Shown: positions 6,024-13,028 of the stretch, piece after piece
Numbering within the stretch: position 1 is the first letter of the stretch
How the letters are laid out: each line of letters opens with the position of its first letter
From: Spirochaetaceae bacterium
GTDB lineage: Bacteria > Spirochaetota > Spirochaetia > SZUA-6 > Fen-1364
Reading direction: 5' to 3'
Assembly: GCA_003141795.1 (NCBI GenBank)
Contig: PLNO01000336.1
Coordinates: 1-13,028, forward strand
DNA: 13,028 nt
Position numbers and translations under genes: made by a program
The notes under the pieces: generated by a model
Told to the model about the DNA's origin: nothing
Databases searched by the model: none
The model's input: the letters and a program-made list of their open reading frames with translations, nothing else

Positions 6024-6935
6024 ATGAAATCCTCTTTCTCCTTACTATTTTGGGCGCTTGCCGGCGCCGCTGTTCTGTTCCTGATAGTAGTATTCGTCTT
6101 TCATTTCCAGCCGGAGAGTGTGTCGGCTCAAATTGAGGCGAAAGCGAAACGCCTGGAAGTCATCGGCCAGATGCGCCTTCATCTTGCTTCTGCCGTTGAA
6201 GCCGAAAAGAGCGCCGTGCTGGCGACCACGGATCAGACTTCGCAGACGTTTGCCGATCAATCTCGTAGTGAGACGGCACTAGTCGCGCGCCTGCAAACTC
6301 AGCTTAGTCCGCTTTTGCGGTCAGACAAGGAAAGAGCGCTGCTCAAACAGTTTAATGGCGCATTCGCTGACTTCCAGCGAGTCGACAAGGAGCTGCTCGA
6401 CCTTGCAGTCAAGAACACCAATCTCAAGGCTTATTCCCTCGCATTTGGACCCGCTGCCGAAGCAATCGATCGTACGAACACCTTGCTTTCCCGTCTATTG
6501 AACAAGAATGCGAGCTCCTTTTCATCGAATGCTCGCCAGGTGCTGTTGCTGGCTGCGGACGCCGAGTCCAATGCCTTGCGAATCGAGGTTCTTCTCCCGC
6601 CCCACATTGCCGAAGAGAGTGATAAGAAAATGGACGAGTTGGAAGCACGGATGGAAGGGGAAGACCGTCAGGTTCAAAAGGATATGAAAGAGCTCGAAGC
6701 GCTCCTTCCAGCCGACCAAGACCTTGAGACCGCCAAGTCTAGTTATGCACGATTCAAGGAAATAGAGTCGCAAATCCTCAAGCTCTCGCGCGAGAACACC
6801 AACTTGAAGTCACTTTCGATATCCTTGAGCGAAAAGCGGAAGGTTGCTGCTCTTTGCCAGGACTCGCTTTCCGCGCTCGAGGATTTCATACAAGGAGAAG
6901 CAATCCCCGGCGAGAAAGTGATCATCCCGCGGTAG
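6024..6935 (+). CDS. membrane-anchored protein with two tandem helical-bundle sensor repeats
   Basis: A 303-aa protein with a single N-terminal membrane anchor (residues about 5-27) and an otherwise helical, charged, presumably periplasmic body. The body is an internal duplication: DLAVKNTNLKAYSLAFG (NTNLK at 131-135) and KLSRENTNLKSLSISLS (NTNLK at 258-262) are 127 residues apart, each ending a bundle of about 120 residues. The repeats resemble the four-helix-bundle ligand-binding domains of chemoreceptors and histidine kinases. No HAMP, kinase, methyl-accepting or cyclase domain follows, and there is no second membrane segment. ATG 6024 has GGAG 8 nt upstream and is preferred to ATG 6003. 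Role unknown; perhaps a binding or scaffold protein working with a separate transducer. Confidence 0.72.
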   Translation: MKSSFSLLFWALAGAAVLFLIVVFVFHFQPESVSAQIEAKAKRLEVIGQMRLHLASAVEAEKSAVLATTDQTSQTFADQSRSETALVARLQTQLSPLLRSDKERALLKQFNGAFADFQRVDKELLDLAVKNTNLKAYSLAFGPAAEAIDRTNTLLSRLLNKNASSFSSNARQVLLLAADAESNALRIEVLLPPHIAEESDKKMDELEARMEGEDRQVQKDMKELEALLPADQDLETAKSSYARFKEIESQILKLSRENTNLKSLSISLSEKRKVAALCQDSLSALEDFIQGEAIPGEKVIIPR

Positions 6936-7116
6936 TCGGGGAGAGGAAGACAACTCCCTGTCGCTACAGGCTTCAACCATGAGTTGCGCTTGCGCCACCA
7001 GAACGCCTTTTCGTGGGTCTGGACGGTCCATGGTCATGGACTTTGTTTTCATGCTCTCTGCACTCGTCATGCGTATGCTATCCACGAATCTTGAGGCATC
7101 GCTCGTACAACTGATT

Positions 7117-7131
7117 GACGTTCATAACGTC
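7117..7131. promoter_or_regulatory. palindrome GACGTT-cat-AACGTC before the SMR-like gene
   Basis: A perfect 6+3+6 inverted repeat ending a few bases before the AAGGAG ribosome-binding site of the SMR-like gene. Its position suits an operator overlapping the 5' leader. No regulator is assigned. Confidence 0.35.
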
Positions 7132-7148
7132 TCGAAAGGAGCCCCGCA

Positions 7149-7466
7149 ATCCGAACCGCAGTTTTCCTCATTATAGCAGCCGTCTTAGAAGTCGACGGCG
7201 ACGCGTTGGTTCGCTACGGCCTGAAAGGGGGACGAGTGTTTGGCATTGCCCTGGGCGGGGCGGTGTTGTTCGGCTACGGCCTCATGGTGAACCTGACAAA
7301 ATGGGAATTCAGCAGGCTTTTGGGTGTGTACCTTGCGGTCTTCTTTGTTGTCGCTCAGGTGGCAGCCGTGCTTGTTTTCCGTGAACGACTCCACGCGCCA
7401 GTACTTGCAGGTGGCGCCCTGATCGTCGCAGGCGGTCTGGTCATGACGCTTTGGCGGACTTCGTAG
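7149..7466 (+). CDS. SMR-like four-helix membrane transporter with non-canonical (ATC) start
   Basis: An open frame of 105 residues, the usual length of small multidrug resistance (SMR) proteins, with four hydrophobic segments. The first contains AAVLEVDGDALVRYG; its Glu is residue 14 when codon 7149 is counted as residue 1, the same place as the essential Glu14 of EmrE. The last two helices (VYLAVFFVVAQVAAVLVF, then RERLHAPVLAGGALIVAGG) align with EmrE helices 3 and 4, but the Trp63 position is not Trp. A good AAGGAG lies 7-8 nt before codon 7149, which is ATC rather than ATG. The next standard start in frame is TTG 7206, which would remove helix 1 and the Glu. Either the gene uses a rare start, or its start codon has mutated, or there is a sequencing error. 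Substrate unknown. Confidence 0.65.
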   Translation: MRTAVFLIIAAVLEVDGDALVRYGLKGGRVFGIALGGAVLFGYGLMVNLTKWEFSRLLGVYLAVFFVVAQVAAVLVFRERLHAPVLAGGALIVAGGLVMTLWRTS

Positions 7467-7768
7467 GATTATCACCGTTGCCGAAAAGTCTAGCACAGCA
7501 TACAAACCAGCTGCAATTGACATCGAGCTCGAAAGACGGACCGCTACGGTTCGATAGTGTACTGGTCACATTGACAGTTGGCTCTGGTCAATTCCTCATC
7601 GTACGATTGTTCCGTGGGTCGACAACTCCGGTCTTTGGCGCCCGACTTTACACTCGCGCCTGTCCAAGCGCCGAGATTGCAGGGTTCCACAGCCTGCGTA
7701 TCGATTCAGCGCTCTTTCTGGAGAAGATCCCCCCCCCTGATGTCAAAGTGTTGCGGCAGCTCAACTCG
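7467..7768. other. 302-bp gene-free stretch
   Basis: It lies between the SMR-like gene and the 3' end of the PII gene. No amtB or other nitrogen gene follows the PII gene here, and neither strand gives a protein-like frame. A run of nine C bases occurs at 7729-7737. No clear terminator is visible. Confidence 0.5.
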
Positions 7769-8131
7769 TTACATGCTTTCCTTCGGATACGTCAACGCGG
7801 CATGCCCCCGTTCCCCTGTTCGAACCCGTACAATGTCTTCAACGGGGTAGACGAAAATAATGCCGTCACCCTCCTCACCCGTGCGTGCGCTGTTCACGAT
7901 AGCATCGATAGCCTTCTGCGTTTTGGATTCATTCAAGATGATGTTCAGCTGCATCTTGGGCAGAAGGTCCAACGTATAGCTGGTACCACGCCACGACATC
8001 TCCACTCCACCCTGCCTGCCATGCCCGCGGATTTCGAAGACATTCAATCCAACGATACCGACCTCCCGCAGGGCAGCCATGACGGTGTCCAACGCATCAG
8101 CGCGTATGATAGCCTCAATCTTCTGTGTCAC
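7769..8131 (-). CDS. PII-family nitrogen/energy signal protein (GlnB/GlnK type)
   Basis: A 120-aa cytoplasmic PII protein, expected to form a trimer that senses ATP/ADP and 2-oxoglutarate and binds partner proteins through its T-loop. It opens with QKIEAIIR and has a T-loop of normal length with GRQ (38-40) and Tyr52, which aligns with the uridylylated Tyr51 of E. coli GlnB. The C-terminal signature IFVYPVEDIVRVRTGERG is clear. Changes from the consensus: Gly41 for Lys40, Trp47 for Tyr46, and Ile91 where almost all PII proteins have the ATP-phosphate-binding Lys90. GTG 8131 is chosen because AGGAG sits 7 nt upstream. No amtB, glnA or glnD is adjacent, so its partner cannot be named. Confidence 0.92.
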   Translation of the reverse strand: MTQKIEAIIRADALDTVMAALREVGIVGLNVFEIRGHGRQGGVEMSWRGTSYTLDLLPKMQLNIILNESKTQKAIDAIVNSARTGEEGDGIIFVYPVEDIVRVRTGERGHAALTYPKESM

Positions 8132-8372
8132 GGTGTCTCTCCTTTCATTCAATAAAGTGCACTCTCTGCCGGGGAAAAAATCGCCCGACGTAAAATCTCA
8201 GCGCAGCAAAGCAATCACGAAACCCGATCGTGTGGGTACGTCCATTCTCCCTCCTCTGACTAGCTATGTGGGGATCGCGTCGCAGGTGATGAAAGAACCA
8301 TTGAGATTGGCTGGATCCGCATCAAGAATCCTCCAGTGTGAATGTTCAGGGTACCGGCACCGTGCCAGGTTT

Positions 8373-9062
8373 TCATAATTCATACGGAAGAATGACGAGC
8401 CGATAGCCAACCCCCGGCTCAGTCAGAAGGATCGCTGGCACATGCGGGTCCTTCTCTATCTTCTTTCGCAAACCGGCTATTCGGACATGCAGGAAGTTGA
8501 TCTTCCTCAGAGTGTCCTGACCCCATACTTCATGGAGGATCGCGCCATGTGTCACAGTGGAGCCGGCATGCTCAATGAGGAAACGAATGAGATCGAATTC
8601 GGTCGGCGTAAGCTTGACCGTTTTGCTACTAACCCTTACCTCCCGTCCGACAAGCTCAACTGCGAGGTGGCCTGTACGAAAAAGTGTATTGGCTTGGGTC
8701 GCATTGCGGCTTCTCACAAGGGCATTCATGCGGGCGACAAGCTCACCCATCGAGAATGGCTTGACGATGTAATCATCAGCTCCGGATTCGAGAAGTTTGA
8801 CGATATCATGTTCGGACTTACGTGCTGAGAGTATGATGACGGGCACCGAAGACCACTCACGCAACGCCGCAAGGGCCTCGACGCCGTCGCGATCCGGGAG
8901 GCCCAGATCCAGAAGCACGATATCTGGAGCCAGCGATCGAACGGTTTCCAAGCCTTCTGAGGCGGTCGCTGCTTCGTGGACCGAGAATCCACGCTTCTCC
9001 AGGCTCGTACAGAGAGCACGACGAATTGGGACTTCCTCTTCAATGACAACTGCTGACATCAT
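8373..9062 (-). CDS. kdpE: OmpR-family response regulator KdpE
   Basis: A 229-aa DNA-binding response regulator that should activate the kdp potassium-transport genes when phosphorylated by KdpD. The receiver (residues 3-118) has the acidic cluster EEE at 8-10, phosphoacceptor Asp52 (LLDLGLPDRDG), Ser79 at the switch position and Lys101 (VKPF). The winged helix (about 128-226) shows LTPTEFDLIRFL, EVWGQDTLRKINFLHVRIAG and LRKKIEKDPHVP, ending with LTEPGVGYRL, which matches KdpE better than other OmpR regulators. It diverges from the kdp genes across a 344-bp region. No kdpD lies next to it. ATG 9062 and ATG 9059 are both possible, and neither has a strong Shine-Dalgarno. Confidence 0.9.
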   Translation of the reverse strand: MMSAVVIEEEVPIRRALCTSLEKRGFSVHEAATASEGLETVRSLAPDIVLLDLGLPDRDGVEALAALREWSSVPVIILSARKSEHDIVKLLESGADDYIVKPFSMGELVARMNALVRSRNATQANTLFRTGHLAVELVGREVRVSSKTVKLTPTEFDLIRFLIEHAGSTVTHGAILHEVWGQDTLRKINFLHVRIAGLRKKIEKDPHVPAILLTEPGVGYRLVILPYEL

Positions 9063-9194
9063 GAGTCACGACCGGGCAAAAGCCCTGGACATGCCGTGCG
9101 ACACCGCAGCGCACTCGACCGTAGCAGGGAAATACTCGAGCCGTTGATCGCGGTTGATACAGCACCCATGGCACGAAGTTAGAGCCCCGAGCGC

Positions 9195-9345
9195 AGCTTG
9201 CATATTTGGATTACGCTAATTTTTCCCGGTTTTCCGCTAAGAATTTCCAATCCCACTGTCGATGTTGATCCGCTATCCTCATGCCGTCCAAGCCTGACCT
9301 AAATATTAAGGAATTCTTAACGCTTTTCATCGAAAGTTTAGCGCC
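9195..9345. promoter_or_regulatory. kdpE/kdp divergent control region with repeated CGCTAA elements
   Basis: An AT-rich patch in the 344-bp divergent region. CGCTAA occurs at 9214-9219 and 9235-9240, 21 bp (two helical turns) apart and in the same direction, each followed by a T-rich or AATTT stretch. An inverted copy, TTAGCG, lies at 9338-9343 within AAGTTTAGCGCCCGCC, which has the T-rich then C-rich look of the E. coli KdpE site. An imperfect palindrome TTAAG-gaatt-CTTAA lies at 9306-9320. The rest of the region (9063-9194, 9346-9406) shows nothing clear. The KdpE-box role is inference. Confidence 0.4.
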
Positions 9346-9406
9346 CGCCTCATGAGCCGCTTTCGTACTTTCTCACCGATCGGAATGCGAAAGGAAGGGA
9401 TGATGC

Positions 9407-9502
9407 ATGAACCTTTTGATCTGGCTTCCAGCGATGTTTCTCATCGGTCTTGCTCTCATGGCATTGTGCTATTGGTTCGTAAGGGCTTGCGAGAAAATAT
9501 GA
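9407..9502 (+). CDS. 31-aa single-pass membrane peptide before kdpF
   Basis: The peptide is one hydrophobic helix (LLIWLPAMFLIGLALMALCYWF) with a short polar tail VRACEKI. AAGGAAGGG lies 7 nt before the ATG. It ends 24 nt before kdpF and is co-oriented with the kdp genes. Its sequence differs from KdpF, which follows. Small membrane ORFs at this place upstream of kdpF occur in other bacteria as far as I recall; whether it is a Kdp subunit or assembly factor is unknown. Confidence 0.6.
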   Translation: MNLLIWLPAMFLIGLALMALCYWFVRACEKI

Positions 9503-9526
9503 CATTCGGGAGGAGGCATTCGAATC

Positions 9527-9607
9527 ATGATTATTCTCACGGCTGTTGTGGCTTTCCTGCTCTTCGTCTATCTGGTGGCCGCCCTGATCAGGCCGGAACG
9601 ATTCTAG
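9527..9607 (+). CDS. kdpF: KdpF, small stabilising subunit of the potassium ATPase
   Basis: A 26-aa peptide with one membrane helix (ILTAVVAFLLFVYLVAAL) and the typical KdpF ending IRPERF (compare LLRPERF in other KdpF). GGGAGGAGG precedes the ATG by 10 nt. KdpF sits at the KdpA/KdpB interface and stabilises the complex. The gene is 25 nt upstream of kdpA. Confidence 0.85.
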   Translation: MIILTAVVAFLLFVYLVAALIRPERF

Positions 9608-9632
9608 TTCCCCGCTGAACGGAGTCAAAGCT

Positions 9633-11462
9633 ATGTTTGTTCAAACCTGGTTTCTTCCTTTCGCCCTTATCGTCTCGGCGATTCTTATAGCGATCCCGCT
9701 GAGCCGGTACATGGCATGGGTCATGGACGGAAAATACCGGCCGCTTCCGGTCTTACGCTGGTTCGAGAAGCGTTTGGACGGTGGCACGCAGAATTGGAAG
9801 CAGTACCTGGGATCGCTTCTCGTCTTCAACACCGTGCTCTTCGTGTTCGGTTTCCTCATCCTTGCGCTGCAGCAGTGGGCACCTTTGAATCCGGCCCACA
9901 GGACGATACTTGCGCCGAGCGCGATCCTGCACAGCGCCATGTCCTTTGCCACGAATACGGATCTTCAGCATTATTCGGGGGATCAGCATCTCTCGAATTT
10001 CAGCCAGATCTTTTTTGCGTTCGCGAACTTTTTCCTTTCGGCTGCAGTGGGGCTCAGCGCATTGACCGCCATTATCCGGGCCTTTCGTAGCGACGCCTCA
10101 GTCGGCAACTTCTTCCTGGACATGTGGCGAGTGGTTGTCTACATGTTCGTTCCGGCCGCATTCGTTTTTGCAATCATATTCGTCTGGCAGGGCAGCCCGA
10201 TGACGCTGCAAAGCGCGCACCTCGTTACCACGCTCGAGCCCGGATCCATGGGGCTCACGGACAAGGGTCAAGCCATCCAGCAGAACATCGTGATCGGTCC
10301 CATTGCGGCGTTCGAGTCGATAAAAATGCTCGGAACGAACGGCGGCGGATTCTTCGGTATGAACTCCGCCCATCCTTTCGAGAACCCGACGGCATTGTCG
10401 AACTTCTTCAATACCCTTGCGATGATGATCTTCCCGTTCTCTCTCGTGCTCATGTTCGGCCGCATGCTGAAGCGGATGCGGCATGCGATAGCCATCTTTT
10501 CCGTGATGACCGTGCTCATGATTGGCGTCATTGTCTGGGCCGTGGTTTTCGACACGCTCAAGCCCAACCCAGCGTTCACCGCACGTCCCGTCAGCCATAG
10601 CTACGAAATTGCAAGCGCAGGTGCTCCGGGAGGAAAGATTTCGCTGACTCTCCCCGCGGTCGCGGGGCTCCCCGTCGATCAGCACATGGGGAATCTCGAG
10701 GGCAAGGAACTGCGCTTCGGGACTTCGGCAGGAACGGTGTTTGCCGCGATCACCACTGACGTGACCGCGGGCGCCGTGAATGCCGAGATGGACAGCCTCA
10801 ACCCCGTTTCAGCGATTTCTCCGTTCATTGGGATGTGGCTCAACGCCATCTTCGGCGGAAAGGGCGTCGGCATGATCAACATGCTGATGTTCATCATTAT
10901 TGGGATCTTCATCGCCGGGATGATGGTCGGCCGGACCCCCGAATACCTCGGGAAAAAGATCGGCGCTCGCGAGGTGAAGCTCGCCGTGATCGCCCTGCTT
11001 ATACATCCGCTGATGATTCTTGCACCGAGCGGTCTGTACGCAGCCTTGGACTGGGGCACGAAAGCCGTCAGCAACGGCGGGCCTCATGGCCTGTCGCAGA
11101 TCGTCTATCAGTTCTCTTCAGCCTCGGCAAATAACGGGTCTGCGTTCGACGGATTGGGCGTCACGTACGGATTCTACAATAACGCGAACCCGGCTCCCGA
11201 GGCGGTCGCGTGGGACATCGGGACAGCGATCGTCATCGCTATAAGCCGATTCCTTCCCATCATAGCGATGGTCGCAATGGCCGGGTTCCTCGGGTCGAAG
11301 AAGTCCAGCCCGGTGGGATTGGGTACTCTGAGGGACGACACGTCGACGTTCGCCGTCCTGCTGCTGGGAACGATCCTCATCGTCGGTGCCCTTCTGTTCC
11401 TGCCGGTTGCGGCGCTCGGTCCGCTGGCGGAACAACTAGGACCCATACCGTTTGGCGGATGA
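9633..11462 (+). CDS. kdpA: KdpA, potassium-binding and translocating subunit
   Basis: A 609-aa polytopic inner-membrane protein of the SKT superfamily that selects and passes K+ in the KdpFABC ATPase. All four pore repeats are visible: TNTDLQHYSGDQHLS (107-121), TNGGGFFGMNS (235-245), TTDVTAGAVNAEMDS (374-388) and SASANNGSAFDG (496-507). The GRTPEYLGKKI motif follows at 433-443. It is about 50 residues longer than E. coli KdpA; much of the extra length is in the loop around 310-355, before the third pore repeat, and at the C-terminus. GGAG lies 8-9 nt before the ATG. It is the main gene of the operon, between kdpF and kdpB. Confidence 0.97.
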   Translation: MFVQTWFLPFALIVSAILIAIPLSRYMAWVMDGKYRPLPVLRWFEKRLDGGTQNWKQYLGSLLVFNTVLFVFGFLILALQQWAPLNPAHRTILAPSAILHSAMSFATNTDLQHYSGDQHLSNFSQIFFAFANFFLSAAVGLSALTAIIRAFRSDASVGNFFLDMWRVVVYMFVPAAFVFAIIFVWQGSPMTLQSAHLVTTLEPGSMGLTDKGQAIQQNIVIGPIAAFESIKMLGTNGGGFFGMNSAHPFENPTALSNFFNTLAMMIFPFSLVLMFGRMLKRMRHAIAIFSVMTVLMIGVIVWAVVFDTLKPNPAFTARPVSHSYEIASAGAPGGKISLTLPAVAGLPVDQHMGNLEGKELRFGTSAGTVFAAITTDVTAGAVNAEMDSLNPVSAISPFIGMWLNAIFGGKGVGMINMLMFIIIGIFIAGMMVGRTPEYLGKKIGAREVKLAVIALLIHPLMILAPSGLYAALDWGTKAVSNGGPHGLSQIVYQFSSASANNGSAFDGLGVTYGFYNNANPAPEAVAWDIGTAIVIAISRFLPIIAMVAMAGFLGSKKSSPVGLGTLRDDTSTFAVLLLGTILIVGALLFLPVAALGPLAEQLGPIPFGG

Positions 11463-11497
11463 ATGGTTACTGAAAGATGAATAAGGAGAAGATAGAG

Positions 11498-13028
11498 ATG
11501 AAGGCAGCGAAAGAAACTGAGATGCACCAGGATGCCTCGACACAGTCGGTAAACGGTGCACCGGTTGTTTCTCCCTCTGTGATGAATCCGCAGGCGCCAC
11601 GCCGAAAGAGGGAGAGAACGCTTTTCGACGGCCAGACCGCGAAGACCGCGCTGGCGCGGTCCTTCGTGATGCTCCGGCCAGATATCCAGTGGAAGAATCC
11701 GGTGATGTTCGTGGTGGAGGTCGGCACCGTGCTGACCTTCATCTATATCCTTCAGATGGCCTTTGGGGGACATGCGGGGGTGGTTCCGATCGGGTATTTC
11801 ATCGCCCTCGACGTCTGGCTGTTGCTCACCGTTCTTTTCGCCAATTTCGCGACCGCATTCGCCGAGGCGCGCGGCAAAGCGCAGGCTGATTCTCTGAGAA
11901 AGGCCCGCAAGAACACCATCGCCTATCGGCGCACGGAAGCGGGAAACTACACGGAGGTATCCTCGAGCGAGCTCGTCCCGGGAGACGTGGTCGCCGTTAC
12001 GGCAGGCCAGACGATCCCCGGTGACGGCGAGGTGATCGAAGGGGTTGCCGCCGTCGATGAGTCGGCGATTACGGGGGAATCGGCGCCGGTGATCCGCGCC
12101 GCCGGAAGCGACTTGTCCGGGGTGACCGGCGGCACCTTCGTTCTCTCGGATCGGATTGTGGTCAGAATTACAAGCGGCCGCGGCGATTCCTTTCTCGACA
12201 AGATGATCGCACTCATCGAGGGCGCGATCAGACAGCGAAGCCCGAACGAGGTGGCCCTCGCGATGGTGTTGTCCGGGCTCGCCCTCATTTTTCTGATTGT
12301 CGTCATTCCCCTCTGGCCGATGGCACGAAACGCGGAGCTGTACATGGCGGGGTACCTCGGCCTGACGCAGCCGTTGCAGAGCCTTGGCACGGACGTCCCG
12401 ACCCTCATCGCCCTTATCGTCTGCCTGATCCCTACGACGATCGGTGCTCTGCTCGCAGCGATAGGGATTGCGGGGATGGATCGCTCTCTGCAGGCGAACA
12501 TCATGGCGAAAAGCGGGAAGGCGGTGGAGCTCGCCGGTGACATCGATGTCGTTCTCCTCGACAAGACGGGAACGATCACCCTGGGGGCCCGCCGTGCGAC
12601 GATGTTCCTCCCCATTGGAAAAGTCACCGTGGAAGGTGTTGCACGGCTCGCCTGCATGGCCTCCGCCGCAGATGAGACACCTGAAGGAAAGAGCATCATC
12701 AAGCTGTGCGAAAAATATGGCGCTGATTCGAAGCTCGTGCCGACCGAAGCCTCATTCGTTCCCTTCAGCGCTCAGACCCGCATGAGCGGGGTGGACATCC
12801 CCGGCAAGCCTCCGATACGCAAAGGCGCACCGGATGCAATCGTCCGCTTCGTTTCCACCGAAGGCGGAAGCGTGCCTGCCCAGCTGCAAGGCGTAGTGGA
12901 AAGCGTCGCAACAAAAGGGGCGACTCCACTGGTCGTGGCCGAGGGCAAAACTGTCGTCGGTGTCATCGCGCTCGAAGACATCCTCAAGCCCAACATGAAA
13001 GAGCGCTTCGACCGCCTGCGCAAGATGG
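11498..13028 (+). CDS. kdpB: KdpB, P-type ATPase catalytic subunit, 3' end beyond window
   Basis: The first 510 codons of the ATP-hydrolysing subunit of KdpFABC; the frame is open at the window end. It has the A-domain TGES (192-195), the phosphorylated Asp355 in DKTGTITLG, the CLIPTTIGALL membrane motif, and the nucleotide-domain motifs FSAQTRMSG and RKGAPDA. ATG 11498 has AAGGAG 9 nt upstream; ATG 11477 is in frame but has only a weak site. Relative to E. coli KdpB the N-terminus is longer by about 30 residues and basic (APRRKRERTLFD) before the first membrane helices. The gap to kdpA is 35 nt. kdpC, and perhaps kdpD, should follow outside the window. Confidence 0.97.
   Translation, partial: MKAAKETEMHQDASTQSVNGAPVVSPSVMNPQAPRRKRERTLFDGQTAKTALARSFVMLRPDIQWKNPVMFVVEVGTVLTFIYILQMAFGGHAGVVPIGYFIALDVWLLLTVLFANFATAFAEARGKAQADSLRKARKNTIAYRRTEAGNYTEVSSSELVPGDVVAVTAGQTIPGDGEVIEGVAAVDESAITGESAPVIRAAGSDLSGVTGGTFVLSDRIVVRITSGRGDSFLDKMIALIEGAIRQRSPNEVALAMVLSGLALIFLIVVIPLWPMARNAELYMAGYLGLTQPLQSLGTDVPTLIALIVCLIPTTIGALLAAIGIAGMDRSLQANIMAKSGKAVELAGDIDVVLLDKTGTITLGARRATMFLPIGKVTVEGVARLACMASAADETPEGKSIIKLCEKYGADSKLVPTEASFVPFSAQTRMSGVDIPGKPPIRKGAPDAIVRFVSTEGGSVPAQLQGVVESVATKGATPLVVAEGKTVVGVIALEDILKPNMKERFDRLRKM

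Noticed and set aside
1402..7642. Identical 14-mer CGGTCTTTGGCGCC at 1402-1415 and 7629-7642
   Set aside because: The flanks do not match well, and a 14-mer shared once in 13 kb is close to what chance allows.
5589..7737. Homopolymer runs (8 G at 5589-5596, 9 C at 7729-7737) as phase-variation tracts
   Set aside because: Neither lies inside or just before a recognisable gene, so no switchable product can be named.
7451..8155. Long plus-strand open frame of about 234 codons
   Set aside because: Its second half is antisense to the clear PII gene and the first half has no protein-like character.
8356..8366. Palindrome GGCAC-c-GTGCC just after kdpE as a terminator
   Set aside because: A one-base centre cannot form a hairpin loop without losing most of the stem, and no T-tract follows.
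5800..9345. AAAGTTTAGC shared between about 5852 and 9334
   Set aside because: Ten bases only, with different surroundings; expected by chance.

Overview
The window reads as a piece of chromosome from a Gram-negative bacterium of moderate GC content with a varied signalling repertoire. The mix of genes (corrinoid-protein-like regulator, PAS histidine kinase, response-regulator diguanylate cyclase, PII protein, Kdp potassium ATPase with a KdpF peptide) would fit a deltaproteobacterium in the broad sense. No rRNA or universal marker gene is present, so that placement is only an inference.

Layout. At the left edge (1-1279, minus strand, cut by the window) is an unusual one-component regulator. 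It has a Crp/Fnr-type sensor fold and a winged helix-turn-helix, fused to a complete cobalamin-binding module (helical cap plus Rossmann domain with the DxHxxG motif). A gene-poor stretch (1280-1890) follows, holding a 9-bp hairpin and a tRNA-3'-end-like fragment. Next is a decayed accessory patch (1886-3550): a small ORF, a 95-aa protein translationally coupled to an AbiEii-type nucleotidyltransferase, that nucleotidyltransferase with its middle deleted and its tail in another frame, and a histidine kinase that lost its 5' end at the point where it abuts the nucleotidyltransferase remnant. On the minus strand come a DUF1761-type membrane protein and a REC-GGDEF diguanylate cyclase whose receiver lacks the phosphorylatable aspartate. 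A 945-bp gene-free stretch carries a second, directly repeated tRNA-like fragment.

The right-hand part starts with a membrane-anchored protein made of two tandem helical sensor repeats and no output domain. It is followed by an SMR-like four-helix transporter whose expected ATG reads ATC, and by a PII signal protein (minus strand) with changes at normally conserved ligand-contacting positions. The window ends in a kdp locus: kdpE on the minus strand, diverging from a 31-aa membrane peptide, kdpF, kdpA and a 5' part of kdpB. kdpD is not next to kdpE, so the kinase must lie elsewhere, perhaps past the right edge.

How they fit together. The kdp genes form one functional unit: high-affinity K+ import by KdpFAB(C), controlled by KdpE from the shared intergenic region. 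The other genes are mostly single signalling modules with no visible pathway partner in the window. The strongest candidate for something undescribed is the Crp-B12 fusion, a possible corrinoid-sensing transcription factor built on a different DNA-binding scaffold from the MerR-type CarH photoreceptors.
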